From Calditrichia bacterium (GTDB lineage: Bacteria > Calditrichota > Calditrichia > RBG-13-44-9 > J075), in assembly GCA_020635015.1 (NCBI GenBank), contig JACKAP010000010.1, positions 173,512-237,511 on the forward strand: a stretch of 64,000 nt of DNA, written 5' to 3'. Shown piece after piece: positions 8,055 through 18,000 of this stretch (within the stretch, counting starts at the first letter, position 1; each line of letters starts with the position of its first letter). The notes below the pieces were generated by a model. That model searched no databases and was not told the origin of the DNA. It was given only the letters and a program-made list of their open reading frames with translations. The position numbers and the translations under genes were made by a program.

Positions 8055-11000
8055 ATGGCTAATAAACCGACTCAACCCGATCTTCCGCAGGAGCAGCTCC
8101 TGGCCGCCTTCCGGGATTTCGCCGAAGGGCATTTTCAGGAAAGCCGGCAGCGCTGGGAACAACAGCATCAGCAGGCGCTGAGCGACTTCCGCGAGATGCT
8201 CGAGCGCTGCCGGGAGCGCCTGGAGGCCCTACCGGCAGATCCGGACCATCTGAGCGAGCTCTGGGAGGAGCTGGGCCGTTCCGCCCTGCAGGTGAAGGAA
8301 TGGCTGCAGGCCCTGGCATACCTCCCCCCGGAGCGGTCGCTTTCCGAAGCCCTCGCCAAGCTGCCGGAGCGTCTCGATACCTATATTCAGTCCCTTCCCC
8401 GAGAAGCCCGGCTGCTCATTCCCGCAGATTATTGGGAAGCGGACGCCGGCGACGGCCTTTATCTGCGCGGCTGGAAGGCCAATCACCGCTACCGCAAACA
8501 ACTGCGCGCCCTGGGAACAACATGGCAGAACTTCTTCCGCAAACTGTTCAAAAGGGCACCGCGAGACCTTCCCGCCTACTATCGCCGGTTTTCCCAGCAC
8601 GATTTCGTCCGCTTTTACCTTGGCCTGCCATACCAGGATTTTTTAAGCCGGGAATGGCAGCATTACCTGCAGCGGGCGGCGAATGATCTGGCCGATCTGC
8701 ATGGCTTGCATGAATCGCTCAACCAGCAGTTCCTGTTCGAAAAACCGGCGGAAAATTCGGAGGCCGAGAAGCAAGGCGCCCCAGCAGCGACGGTCGATGC
8801 CATCGTGCCGGCCACCACCGCCTGGGCCAATGCCACTGCGGAAGATATCCGGGCGGCGCAAGCAGGATTCCAGACGATCCGCGCGGGTATCGACCGCGCT
8901 TTGGAAGCACTGGAGCAATACCACTCCGCATCGCAGGTGCGCTTTGGGGAATGGTACCACAAAACCATTGAGGTTTTCCGGGAGAAGTGGCATTATGCCG
9001 GCACCTTCATGCTGCGCGGCGGGAAATTCGGCCCCGCTCCCATCGGCCGGGTCAATGCCCACCTCCGGCAGCAGTTCGTGCAGCGGTATGGTGCCTGGCA
9101 GCACCATTTCTCCGGCGAGCAGCAGGATTGGCAGCACCTGCTTTCCCTGCAGCACATCCAGTTGAGCACCGGCAGTATTTACCTGAACACCATGCAGGCC
9201 TATCTGGACAAGCTCAATCGCCAGATCATTCCCCCGTTCGAGAATACCCGGGCGGTCTTCGACGCATCACTGAAAGCATTTCAGGCCATCGCCGAAGAAG
9301 AGCCGGAGCGCTTCAGGCGGAAAATTATCAGCGAAAACCGCCAACTCCTGAAAAAGCTGCGCGAGGACTTCCTGCCGGCAATGATGGAACCGCTTTTGCG
9401 CAACCCGGTGGAAAGCATCGCCCAGTTGTTCCTGCATCAGATCGAAACTGCGGTGCGGGCGCTGCCGGAAGAACAGCTGGTGTTTAAGAAACGCGATCTG
9501 ACGCATCTGCCCCCGAGATCGGAGATCGAAGATGTGCCGATCAAAGAACTGCTGGAGCGGCGCACCTGGATCGATTTCCGCACCAAGCTGGAGGCCTACC
9601 TGAGCCAGACCGGGAAAAAGGTCGAGCGGATCCTGCAGGATATTTCCGAACTCGACCAGATTGTAGAGTTTAACCTGGAGGCGGCGCTCAACAGCCTGAA
9701 GACCGACAAGGTCAACACCGAAGAAGCCCACCGGGTGGTGCGGGAGGGGCTGGAACGGGCCCGCGGCAAGATCAGCGGTTTTGTGGACAGTTTCCATCAC
9801 GACGGCGGGGATATCCGCACCCATCTGTTCGATCTCGCCTATGAATTCATCATCGAGATCGAAGACCTGCTGGAAAGCAAGAGCCTGCTGGAGCTCAACT
9901 TCCAACTGGCCCGCACCAAGGCGCGGGAACAGATTCAACATTATCGCCACCAGGCCTGGCTGTATGTCAAGCGCGCGATTCCCATTGTCTGGGGATATAT
10001 CAAACAGGCTGTCAGCAACGTCACTCACTACTACCGGCGTTTCCGCAAGATCACCGGCCTGGCCGCTCCTGCCGGGGACACCCAGGAGAAGGTCTACGAT
10101 CTGCTGCACCGCGCCCAGTTGAAGCTGGCCGGATTGCCCTACATCTACCAGCAGTTGTTCAAGCTGGAACCGCTGAGCGACAGCCGCTTCCTGGTGGGGC
10201 GCGATGCGGAACTGGAAACGATGAAAGCCGATTTTAACGCCTGGCAGGCAGGGAAATTCATGACCTCCGTGATCATCGGCGAGCGGGGCAGCGGGCGCAC
10301 CACCGTGCTCAATTTTGCGGAAAAGAATATTTACCAGCACATGCCGGTGCTGAAAATCAATTTCAACAATACCATCTTTTCCCCGGTGGCGTTTATTCCC
10401 TATATGCGGGATGCTTTCAAGCTGAGCGATCCGAGCAGCGTCTCCGATCTGGAAAAAGCGCTGCTGGAACTGGAACGGCCCACGGTGTGCATCGTGGAAA
10501 ACCTGCAGAATCTCTTTCTGAAAACGGTCGACGGCTTCGAATTGCTGGAGGAATTTATCGCCCTGCTCACCAGCACCCACCGGCGGGTGTATTGGGTGAT
10601 CAGTTGCACCCTCTATAGCTGGAACTACCTGGAGAAGGTGCTGCACATCTCGCGCTATTTCCAACGGATCATCAGCCTGGGCGCACTCGGCCAGGCTGAT
10701 GTCGAGAGCATTATTCTGAAGCGGCACCGGGTGACCGGATACGAGTTGGTGTTTGAAGTGCCGCCGCAAATCCAGGACAACCGCCGCTTTAAAAAGCTGG
10801 CCGGCAGCGAGCAGCAGCAGCAATACCTGCGCGACCTGCTCTTTGAGCAACTGCATAAATTCGCCGCCGGTAATATTTCGGTTGCCATGCTGTTCTGGCT
10901 GAATGCCATCCAAAAATTCGAGAACAACCAGATGATCATCTCACCGACGATCGAGCTGGATTATGCCTTCCTGGGCCAGCTCTCGGCGGATGAGCTGTTT

Positions 11001-11207
11001 ACCCTGGGCTCGATCATCCAGCACGAGCTGCTGGTGGTCGAGGAGCATATGAAAATTTTCCGCCAGTCGCACCAGGACAGCCTGATGATGCTGCGCAGCC
11101 TGTACAACCGGGGCATCCTGGAAGAAACCCCCGGCGGCTACCGGGTGCACCCGATGCTCTACCGCCCGGTGATCCAGGTGCTGAAGCAGAAGTATATTTT
11201 ACACTGA
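8055..11207 (+). CDS. large coiled-coil protein with C-terminal AAA/STAND-like ATPase (paralogue of the transporter-fusion ATPase)
   Basis: A 1050-residue cytosolic protein; I chose the ATG at 8055 over a GTG at 8037. Residues 1-~690 are helical, rich in Glu/Gln/Arg, without membrane segments. The C-terminal third is a P-loop ATPase: Walker A variant GERGSGRTT at about residue 742, a Walker B-like TVCIVENLQN near 808, and a sensor-like region ending RRVYWVISCT. The block LPYIYQQLFKLEPL before the P-loop and KRHRVTGYELVFE after it align with LPFYYKQLFLGEP and RRHRSTGLKFSLE in the SLC12-ATPase fusion at 15017-20167, which shows common descent. The Walker B acidic pair is weakened to V-E-N. The last ~100 residues look like a winged-helix (LMMLRSLYNRGILEETPGGYRVHPML). 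Function is unknown; context suggests ion or osmotic stress. Confidence 0.8.
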   Translation: MANKPTQPDLPQEQLLAAFRDFAEGHFQESRQRWEQQHQQALSDFREMLERCRERLEALPADPDHLSELWEELGRSALQVKEWLQALAYLPPERSLSEALAKLPERLDTYIQSLPREARLLIPADYWEADAGDGLYLRGWKANHRYRKQLRALGTTWQNFFRKLFKRAPRDLPAYYRRFSQHDFVRFYLGLPYQDFLSREWQHYLQRAANDLADLHGLHESLNQQFLFEKPAENSEAEKQGAPAATVDAIVPATTAWANATAEDIRAAQAGFQTIRAGIDRALEALEQYHSASQVRFGEWYHKTIEVFREKWHYAGTFMLRGGKFGPAPIGRVNAHLRQQFVQRYGAWQHHFSGEQQDWQHLLSLQHIQLSTGSIYLNTMQAYLDKLNRQIIPPFENTRAVFDASLKAFQAIAEEEPERFRRKIISENRQLLKKLREDFLPAMMEPLLRNPVESIAQLFLHQIETAVRALPEEQLVFKKRDLTHLPPRSEIEDVPIKELLERRTWIDFRTKLEAYLSQTGKKVERILQDISELDQIVEFNLEAALNSLKTDKVNTEEAHRVVREGLERARGKISGFVDSFHHDGGDIRTHLFDLAYEFIIEIEDLLESKSLLELNFQLARTKAREQIQHYRHQAWLYVKRAIPIVWGYIKQAVSNVTHYYRRFRKITGLAAPAGDTQEKVYDLLHRAQLKLAGLPYIYQQLFKLEPLSDSRFLVGRDAELETMKADFNAWQAGKFMTSVIIGERGSGRTTVLNFAEKNIYQHMPVLKINFNNTIFSPVAFIPYMRDAFKLSDPSSVSDLEKALLELERPTVCIVENLQNLFLKTVDGFELLEEFIALLTSTHRRVYWVISCTLYSWNYLEKVLHISRYFQRIISLGALGQADVESIILKRHRVTGYELVFEVPPQIQDNRRFKKLAGSEQQQQYLRDLLFEQLHKFAAGNISVAMLFWLNAIQKFENNQMIISPTIELDYAFLGQLSADELFTLGSIIQHELLVVEEHMKIFRQSHQDSLMMLRSLYNRGILEETPGGYRVHPMLYRPVIQVLKQKYILH

Positions 11208-11389
11208 TGTTAATGGGTGGATGGGTGGATATCGGATAGATGTTGGATGTTGGATGTTGGATGTTGGATGGGAACTGGTGCCACGCTCTGCGTGGCGCCC
11301 GGTTTTTCGACGCTCCGCGTCGAGCGCGCACGGATTCGATTTTTGCCGGGAAGATAAATGACTGCGTAAATTACATTTTATGAGATAAT
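11208..11389. repeat. intergenic TTGGATG tandem repeat and two small hairpins
   Basis: Between the ATPase and mscS genes there are four head-to-tail copies of the 7-mer ATGTTGG/TTGGATG (about 11239-11270). Two short perfect hairpins follow: GCCACGC-TCT-GCGTGGC at 11280-11296 and TCGACGC-TCC-GCGTCGA at 11307-11323. Neither is followed by a T-run, so they are not clear terminators. Confidence 0.6.
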
Positions 11390-12574
11390 ATGCACAAACA
11401 AATCAAGACATTTTTCAGGCTGATCCTGCTTCTGCTGCTGGTCCTCTCCACATCCTGCCGGCAGGGCGAAGAGCAGCCCGGCAGCACGAAAGCGGCTGAC
11501 AGCAGCGCAGTGGCAGCCGACAGCAACGCGGTGGTCGCAGACAGCAGCGCGGCACCCATCGACAGTGCAGCAGCCGGGCAGCCGGACAGCACCGGAACAG
11601 CAGCACCAACCCCGCCGCCAGCGCAAACGCAGGCCGCGCCGGACAGCACTAAAACCACTCCGACCGAGGCAGCACCCGACAGCAGCGTTAAAGCGGCACA
11701 AACCCAGACTGCGCCGGACAGCGTCAAAACCGGCGGCGCGGAAAAGATGATCGAATCGATCAAGGAGCACACCCCGGATATCCCCTTTTCCGTCGGCCAG
11801 TTCTTCTGGGCGGTGATCTTCTTCATCTCCGCTCTGCTGATCATCAAATACCTCACCCAGTTCCTGGAAGCGCTGGCGGAGCGCTGGACCAACCTGCGCC
11901 TGACCGTCAAGCGCCTGATCCCGGTGATCCGCATCATCACCTGGACCATGACCTTTTACGTCATCCTGGTGAACATCCTCACCCTGCAGATGCAGACCCT
12001 GATCGCTTTCACCGCCTCCGCCGGGATCGCCATCGGCTTTGCCGCCCAGGATATCTTGAAGAACATCTTCGGGGGACTGATGCTGCTGCTCGACCGCCCC
12101 TTCCAGGTGGGCGACAAGATCGAGGCCGGGGGGCATTACGGGGAAGTGGTGCAGATCGGTTTACGCACCGTGCGCATCGTCACCCCGGACGACAACCTGG
12201 TCTCCATCCCCAACGGCGAGGTGATGAACCAGGCGGTCTCCAACGCCAATGCCGGAGAGCCGAACTGCCAGGTGGTGGCGGAATTCTATCTGCCTCCGGA
12301 GATCGACATTCCCCGGCTGAAAAAGATCGCCTACCGCGCCGCCGCGGTCTCCCGCTATGTTTACCTGAACAAACCGATTGCGGTGATCATCAAAAACGAG
12401 GTGCACGAAGCCCGCTCCATGCTCAAGATGCGCCTCAAGGCCTACGTGCTGGACATTCGCTATGAATTTCCCTTCGCCAGCGAAATGACCGAAACCGTTA
12501 TTCAGGAATTGCTGCAGCAGCGGCTGGTCACGCCGGACCAGATGGCGGCGGTGGTGGAGGCGAAGCAGAAATAA
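11390..12574 (+). CDS. MscS-family mechanosensitive channel with lipoprotein-like signal and low-complexity linker
   Basis: A 394-residue channel. The N-terminus (residues 1-23) is a basic-hydrophobic signal ending LSTSC, a slightly non-canonical lipobox. Residues ~25-115 are a low-complexity Ala/Ser/Asp/Pro linker with repeats of the type ADSSAVAADSNAVV. Then come membrane segments FFWAVIFFISALLIIKYL and RIITWTMTFYVILVNIL, and the pore helix IGFAAQDILKNIFGG, followed by the MscS beta domain (DRPFQVGDKIE, VRIVTPDDNLVSIPNG). Such channels release solutes on hypo-osmotic shock. The lipid-anchor plus disordered linker is unusual for MscS. Two further MscS-like genes lie within 11 kb. Confidence 0.88.
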   Translation: MHKQIKTFFRLILLLLLVLSTSCRQGEEQPGSTKAADSSAVAADSNAVVADSSAAPIDSAAAGQPDSTGTAAPTPPPAQTQAAPDSTKTTPTEAAPDSSVKAAQTQTAPDSVKTGGAEKMIESIKEHTPDIPFSVGQFFWAVIFFISALLIIKYLTQFLEALAERWTNLRLTVKRLIPVIRIITWTMTFYVILVNILTLQMQTLIAFTASAGIAIGFAAQDILKNIFGGLMLLLDRPFQVGDKIEAGGHYGEVVQIGLRTVRIVTPDDNLVSIPNGEVMNQAVSNANAGEPNCQVVAEFYLPPEIDIPRLKKIAYRAAAVSRYVYLNKPIAVIIKNEVHEARSMLKMRLKAYVLDIRYEFPFASEMTETVIQELLQQRLVTPDQMAAVVEAKQK

Positions 12575-12609
12575 TGCGGGTACTGAGTATTGTGTAATGT
12601 GGGGACCTT

Positions 12610-12699
12610 TTGCATGGGGCATGGGGCATGGTGTATTACAGTGCGGGTGTCGGAATCTGCGCTTTTACAATCCGGCGCCATGCCCCATGCCCCATGCAA
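12610..12699. repeat. dispersed inverted-repeat element (copy 1; partner at 48427)
   Basis: The left arm TTGCATGGGGCATGGGGCATGG-type sequence pairs perfectly over 22 bases with the right arm at 12678-12699. The interior contains GTATTACAGTGCGGGTGTCG, identical in the second copy 36 kb away. Both copies lie just downstream of a plus-strand gene. Confidence 0.75.
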
Positions 12700-12756
12700 A
12701 TCCGCACACCGTCTCAATACGAACGAAAAATAAATTGATGGGAAATGGAGATACGC

Positions 12757-13047
12757 ATGAAACCGTGGTTGTTCTGGACTTGTTGGGGGATTGATGCACT
12801 GATCGGCGCCATTGCCGTGATCTTCTTTCTGATTGGCCTGGCGGACGGATCAGTATCATCATTCAACATCGGGATATGGATGGTCATGTTAGCGGTGTTA
12901 GCGGTCATTCTCGGCGGCAGCCTGTGGCTGAAGGAGGCAGCGCATCCGGTTCTTGCGATGCTGCTCCTGCTGGTATTGGCGATTCCGGGAGTGCTGAGCG
13001 GGTTATTTCTTCTTTTGTTGTTGGTGACCAATGCGCGGTGGAATTGA
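12757..13047 (+). CDS. small integral membrane protein, unknown function
   Basis: A 96-residue protein with three hydrophobic segments (about residues 5-27, 35-55 and 65-90), the last very Leu-rich (AMLLLLVLAIPGVLSGLFLLLLL). I chose the second ATG because GGAG stands six bases upstream; the first ATG at 12745 has none. It belongs to no family I recognise with confidence. It lies inside the channel/transporter region, 3' to an MscS gene and a dispersed repeat, so a membrane role in the same physiology is possible but unproven. Confidence 0.6.
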   Translation: MKPWLFWTCWGIDALIGAIAVIFFLIGLADGSVSSFNIGIWMVMLAVLAVILGGSLWLKEAAHPVLAMLLLLVLAIPGVLSGLFLLLLLVTNARWN

Positions 13048-13074
13048 AGACAACGTTATTGGGGGTTGGGGGTA

Positions 13075-13226
13075 GATAAGTTAATGGGTGAATGGGTTAA
13101 TGGGGAAAAACGGACGCAGGAGCAAGTTGCGACACGCCCTTGAACGTCCCTTCATCCAACATCCACCCATCCAAGATCCGTCCCTCCCCCCATTAACCCA
13201 CTACCTCATCAACCCATTAACAAAAA
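13075..13226. repeat. GGGTTAAT-type low-complexity inverted repeat (also at 22840, 34988, 54341)
   Basis: The left part carries GTTAATGGGTGAATGGGTTA followed by ATGGGGAAAAACGGACG; the right part carries the complementary CCCATTAACCC-type runs up to 13222. The same GGGGAAAAACGGACG-linked block occurs in reverse orientation at 34986-35024, so this is a dispersed family rather than chance. Confidence 0.65.
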
Positions 13227-13230
13227 ACCC

Positions 13231-14172
13231 TCACATCCGCTGCACATCTGCCACTTTTTTCTTGGGATGAAAGATCGACAGCAGGATCGATCCCAGCAGC
13301 ACCAGCGCAATCACCCCCAGGGCGATGCTCACCGGCATATCCCAGACATCGCTCAGCAGCATCTTCAGCCCCACAAAGGCCAGGATCAGCGACACCCCGT
13401 AGTGCAGGTAATGGAAGATCTGCATGATGCCGGCCAGCGCAAAATAAAGCGCCCGCAGGCCCAGGATGGCAAAAATGTTGGAACTGAACACAATAAATGG
13501 ATCGGTGGTGATGCTCAGGATCGCCGGAATGGAATCCAACGCAAACAGGATGTCGGTGGTTTCCACGATCAGCAGCACCACCAGCAGCGGGGTGATCAGC
13601 CAGGCGCCCTGGCGGCGAATGATGAACTTATCTCCCCGGAAGGTGCTGATCACCGGAAAAAACCGCTGCTTCTGCAGCAGGCGCAACACCACATTCTTAT
13701 CGGGATGCACATCTTCCTGATCATGAAACATCATGCGGATGCCGGTGTAGATCAGGAAAGCGCCGAAGATGTAGATGATCCAGTGAAAGCGGTTGATCAG
13801 GGTCACCCCCATCGCGATCATGAACCCGCGCATGAACAGCGCGCCCAGGATCCCCCAGAACAGAATTTTATGCTGGTATTTGGGATGCACGCTGAAATAG
13901 GAAAAGATCATGATAAAAACAAAGATATTGTCGACGCTGAGGGATTTTTCGATCAGGTAGCCGGTCAGGAACATCAGGGCCGGTTCCGCGCCCAGGTCGA
14001 AGTAGAGCCAGAGGTTAAAAGCCAGCGAGATGCCGATCCACACGCCGCTCCAGATCAGCGCCTCGCGCACTTTGATAACGTGGGATTTGCGGTGAAACAC
14101 CCCGAGGTCCAATGCCAGCATGATGCTGACGACCACACCGAATGTCATCCAGGTCCAAACCGTTTCCGGCAT
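13231..14172 (-). CDS. TerC/Alx-family integral membrane protein
   Basis: A 313-residue protein with about nine membrane helices, the usual length for the family. Diagnostic TerC motifs are present: GYLIEKSLSVDNIFVF, the acidic DSIPA loop after ETTDILFAL, and NIFAILGLRALYF. Family members export manganese or are linked to tellurite and pH stress; E. coli Alx responds to alkaline pH and Mn. The ATG has GGGAG nine bases upstream. It lies on the minus strand, 93 bases from the MscS-like gene behind it, and may be cotranscribed with that gene and the transporter-ATPase fusion. Which ion it handles here cannot be decided from sequence. Confidence 0.88.
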   Translation of the reverse strand: MPETVWTWMTFGVVVSIMLALDLGVFHRKSHVIKVREALIWSGVWIGISLAFNLWLYFDLGAEPALMFLTGYLIEKSLSVDNIFVFIMIFSYFSVHPKYQHKILFWGILGALFMRGFMIAMGVTLINRFHWIIYIFGAFLIYTGIRMMFHDQEDVHPDKNVVLRLLQKQRFFPVISTFRGDKFIIRRQGAWLITPLLVVLLIVETTDILFALDSIPAILSITTDPFIVFSSNIFAILGLRALYFALAGIMQIFHYLHYGVSLILAFVGLKMLLSDVWDMPVSIALGVIALVLLGSILLSIFHPKKKVADVQRM

Positions 14173-14225
14173 TCTGCCAACTCCCTTAGGATTGATTTAA
14201 AATCAGCTGTCAGTTCTACGTGAAC

Positions 14226-14265
14226 GCTGTGTCTCTGTGGCAATTATGTTTGATATTCAACAAAT
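14226..14265. repeat. CTGTGTCTCTGTGGCAATT dispersed repeat (copy 1)
   Basis: CTGTGTCTCTGTGGCAATT followed by one variable base and TGTTTGATAT is repeated at 22538-22570; reverse-complement partial copies stand at 22476, 23483 and 58567. Here it touches the 3' end of the MscS-like gene. Confidence 0.6.
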
Positions 14266-15017
14266 TATGCGTTGATCGATGCTTGCTCTCCAAACTCATT
14301 CCGCAACAGCGCTTCGATTTTTTGAAAATAATGCTCTCCCGGCGCATATACGACAACGTCGATATGATAATAATCGGCCGTTTCCGGCCCGGGTTTAACC
14401 TGGGGCTCCCGGGTGATCGAGGTCCAGGGGGCATTCAAGGCGCAGATGCGGACCCGTTCGATCGCTTCCGGGAGGGGCGTGGTTTTGGGCACCTTCAGGG
14501 AAAAGCTGTGACTGCGGGCGATCTCTGCCGGATTGCTGAGCACCCGCTGCTGTCCGGCGATCCGGCTGTAGGGAATTTTGACCACTTCGCCGCTGGTGGT
14601 TTCGATCATCAGGGAGCGGTAGCCGGATTTCACGATCCGCCCTTCCAGCGATTTTAACTTGATCTGCTGGCCGGTTTCATAAATATCTTCTGCTTTGAGG
14701 ATCACGCCGGCAACCACATCGCGGATGGCGAACCAGGCCGCCCAGATGACCAATCCCGCCAGGGAAAGGGTGAGCAGCAGGGGAAGCAGGGACTGGGCAT
14801 TGCCGGCAATTTTCCCCAGCACCCAGACGATGAATAGCATCCACAGCAGGAACTCGCTCACCGGCAGCGCCCGGGTGAGGTAGATGCGCAACTGCGGACG
14901 CACCCGCAGCATCCGGATCACTTTCGGGATAAAGCGGAAAGCCGCAAACAACACCACTCCTGCCAGGAGGATTTGCCAAAAGGCGCTTTTGCTGAGAGAA
15001 AGCTGCCAGAGATCCAT
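14265..15017 (-). CDS. MscS-like small mechanosensitive channel protein, translationally coupled to the SLC12-ATPase gene
   Basis: A 250-residue protein. Helices at about residues 14-32, 50-70 and 76-100 lead into the MscS-type beta domain: VVAGVILKAEDIYETGQQIKLKSLEGRIV, then MIETTSGEVVKIPYSRI. The pore helix lacks the clear Gly/Ala periodicity of E. coli MscS (here LVIWAAWFAIRDVVAG). A C-terminal alpha/beta region (HSFSLKVPK, YYHIDVVVYAPGE) resembles the MscS lower domain. Its ATG overlaps the stop codon of the upstream 1716-residue gene in the form TGATG. That arrangement usually signals coupled translation and a shared task. An ion-flux modulator partner to the transporter is a reasonable inference. 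Confidence 0.75.
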   Translation of the reverse strand: MDLWQLSLSKSAFWQILLAGVVLFAAFRFIPKVIRMLRVRPQLRIYLTRALPVSEFLLWMLFIVWVLGKIAGNAQSLLPLLLTLSLAGLVIWAAWFAIRDVVAGVILKAEDIYETGQQIKLKSLEGRIVKSGYRSLMIETTSGEVVKIPYSRIAGQQRVLSNPAEIARSHSFSLKVPKTTPLPEAIERVRICALNAPWTSITREPQVKPGPETADYYHIDVVVYAPGEHYFQKIEALLRNEFGEQASINA

Positions 15018-18000
15018 CAGAACACCTCCAATTCCAGTAAACGCTGCATCAAATGCGGGGCGATGAAGCCGTCGACCTGCAGCACGCCTTCGCCGTTTTC
15101 GCTGATCAGGCCGCTGCGTTTGAGGCTGTTCAGGCGGGGCAGCAGCGAGTCTTCCGGCTCGCTCATGATTCGCAGCAAACGCCCGGAGGTCAGTTGCTTA
15201 TGCAGCAGCAATTGCACCAGCAGCACCAGCCATTCCGGATCGAGCGCCTGCCAGGGAGGCATCTCGGGACGGCGGGGCGGGGTTATCTCCAGCACATTGT
15301 TCTGAATGCGGGCAATCTGCGCAATCCAGGCCTGCAGCGCCAATCCGACATTGCCCTGGGCATGGTCGAAAAAGCGGTTGAACAGCCGGGCCAGTCTCCA
15401 TTGAGAGAGCTGATCTTCCCCATGCCCCTCCAGGGAAAATTTCAAGCCGGTAGAGCGGTGGCGGCGCATCAACACCTCCTTGAGGGCTTCGGCGTCAAAG
15501 GGCTGGCATTCGATCACCCCCAGGAAATGATCGTCGATCTTGCGAATTTTGTTGATCAACTGGAAGCCGGCGGCATTGAGATTGACCAGGAAACAGCACT
15601 GGGCGCCGTATTGTTCGATCAGCGCCAGCAGTTGCGCCACCACCGCAAAGCCGTCGCGGCTGCGCTCCCACCACAGTTCCAGATCATCAATGATGATCGC
15701 ACAGCGCGCCGGCAGATTCTCGAAGATCCGGGGATAGTCGCCGCGGGTTTGCAGCGCTTTCTCCAGATACTGGCGGAACACTTCCGGATCGGCCGATCCG
15801 CCCGCCGGCGGGTGCACGGTAAAGATCTGGCCGGATTGGAAATATTTCCCGGCCAGGTAATGGCAGAAGGCGCTCTTTCCGGAGCGGGGAGCGCCCACCA
15901 CCAGGATGCCGCCGGCCAGACCGCTCTGGAAGTGGCGCATGGCTCGTTCCGCCAATTGCTGCTCCCGCTCGCGCGTCACCCAGAAATCGCGATTGATATG
16001 CGGCTCGCCTAAGAACAGCTGTTTGTAATAAAACGGTAGGGCGTTGAGCACTTCCGGCCGCGGCGAGACCGCCTCGCGGAAAGCCAGGGCCGCTGTCACC
16101 GGGTTCTCCCTCCGGCCGCCGGCCGCTTCCAGGTGGCGCACCGCCAGGATCTCCTCGCTGCGCTGGTAGAGCAGCCGCACCAGCCGGTCGCGGGCAAAAC
16201 TTTCTACCTGCTCCCGGGCAATGCCGAAGAACGAGAGCACCTTCTGGCTTTCCTGGGAAAGGATGTATTGATGGAGATTTTCCGCCGAGCGGCTGATGTT
16301 GTAAGTGTTCATCTTATCGTAAGCCCGGGCCAGCTGGCGCTGGATCAGAGCGTTCAGGGCTTCGTAAATCTCATTTACCTGGCGGAAGGCTTCCAGGATG
16401 CGCTTTTCCCCGTTGCGCACCAGCGCCTCGGCGTCGCGCCGCGCCTCCTCGCGGGCGCCCGGGTCAGCCGGGGTGTCGAGGTTCTCCAGATTGAACAGAA
16501 TCAGCCGCACCACATCATCAGTCACATCATCCGCTCGCTGGAAGGCCTGAGGCAGATCATCTAGGTAGGCCTGCAGCGGGGTGATGAAATCCGCTTCGAT
16601 CATATATTCGATCAGGCGGCGCAGGGAGATCACCAGCACCGGCGCATCCTCCAGCGGCTGGGTCTCGATCTGGTTGATGGCCTCTTCGCTAAAGGTCTCG
16701 ATGGTTTCGGGCAGGGAATCGATCGCCTCGCGGAATTCCTCGATGAAGGTGCGGATAATCTCATCGGGTTCGAAGGAGAGTTCAAAATCGCCGTATTTGC
16801 GCAGCTTGAGCAGCGCCTCTTCGTCCCAATGGTCCTGAAAATCGGCCAGGGCCTGACAGACCGTCTCCATCGGCCCCAGCAGATTGTTGTTGAGGTTCAG
16901 ATTGATCTCGCTGCTCACCCGCTGCACCACGATGGTGATGCGGTTCTGGAAGGACATCAGCAGCAGGTCCAGCAGCACATTATCCAGGAAGGTGGCCTGA
17001 TGGTGGATCCAGATTTCCGGCGTCTCGATGATCCTGGCGCGGTGCGCTCCGGCGCTCTTTGACGCCGGCAGCTTAACCGGATAAAAGGGTTCATCCTCGG
17101 CCCGGCGCAATTGTTCGCAGACCGCCGCCAGGCGTTTCCGGCTGCTGTCTGCCAGGGTTTGCTGATACCCGAGAAAATAACGCTGTACCGCCGCACGGAT
17201 GTCAGCGATCCGTTGCCGGGCGTTCCGGTATTCTGTTGCAATGGTCGCCGCCCCGTCGGCATCGGCGCCACCGCTTGTCCACTGCTTCTCGATGCGCAGA
17301 AGCCCTTCGCGGATAGCCTCGAGCAACTTCTGCAGATCGGTGATCGCCTGGTAGCTGGCGGAGCCCAGCGATTCCAGGCCATGCCGCCAGTCTTCCCACA
17401 AGCCGTTTTCAAGCAGCTGCCGTTGTAATTCCCGAAAGGGCACCTCCCGGGAAAACGGCCGGCGGGTCAAGCGCTGCCAACCCCGCCGGAATGCCTTTCG
17501 GAGTTTCCGCCCGGCCTGGTCCCCGGCGGCGGATTGGAAATCGGCTTTTTCATAATAGATGCTCAGGCGCTCCGGGCTGGCGGCGACCAACTCGCTCAGT
17601 TGGCCGAGCAATATCTCCACCCCATCCTCCAGGAGCTGCCGCTGGGCCGGCAACTGCTTTTCCCGCCAGTCGCCGAAGACCTGCCGGGTCTGATATAAAA
17701 AATCGCTGTGACTGCGCGCGAGCAGTTTGCGCCGTTTCGGCTTATCCTCCCCCGGGCTCTTTTCCAGATTTTCGAAGATCCGCCCGATCAACTGGTCGAG
17801 GGCCTCGACCGGCCGCAGGGTGGCTGCTTCGATCCTGGCGAGGTAATCCTGACGGTGGCCCGCCAGGGCGGTTTCCAGGGACTGTTTAAACGTCTCCAGC
17901 GTAAAGGCGATCCGCTCATCCCCGGGCAGCGGCAGTGCGGGCAGTTCCATCGCCGGAAGCGCCTCCTGCATCGCCGCAGCCGGCCGCTCCGCCTGCACTT

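Noticed and set aside
9267..10913. 548-residue frame opposite the ATPase gene
   Set aside because: Shadow of the coiled-coil/ATPase gene; no motif seen.
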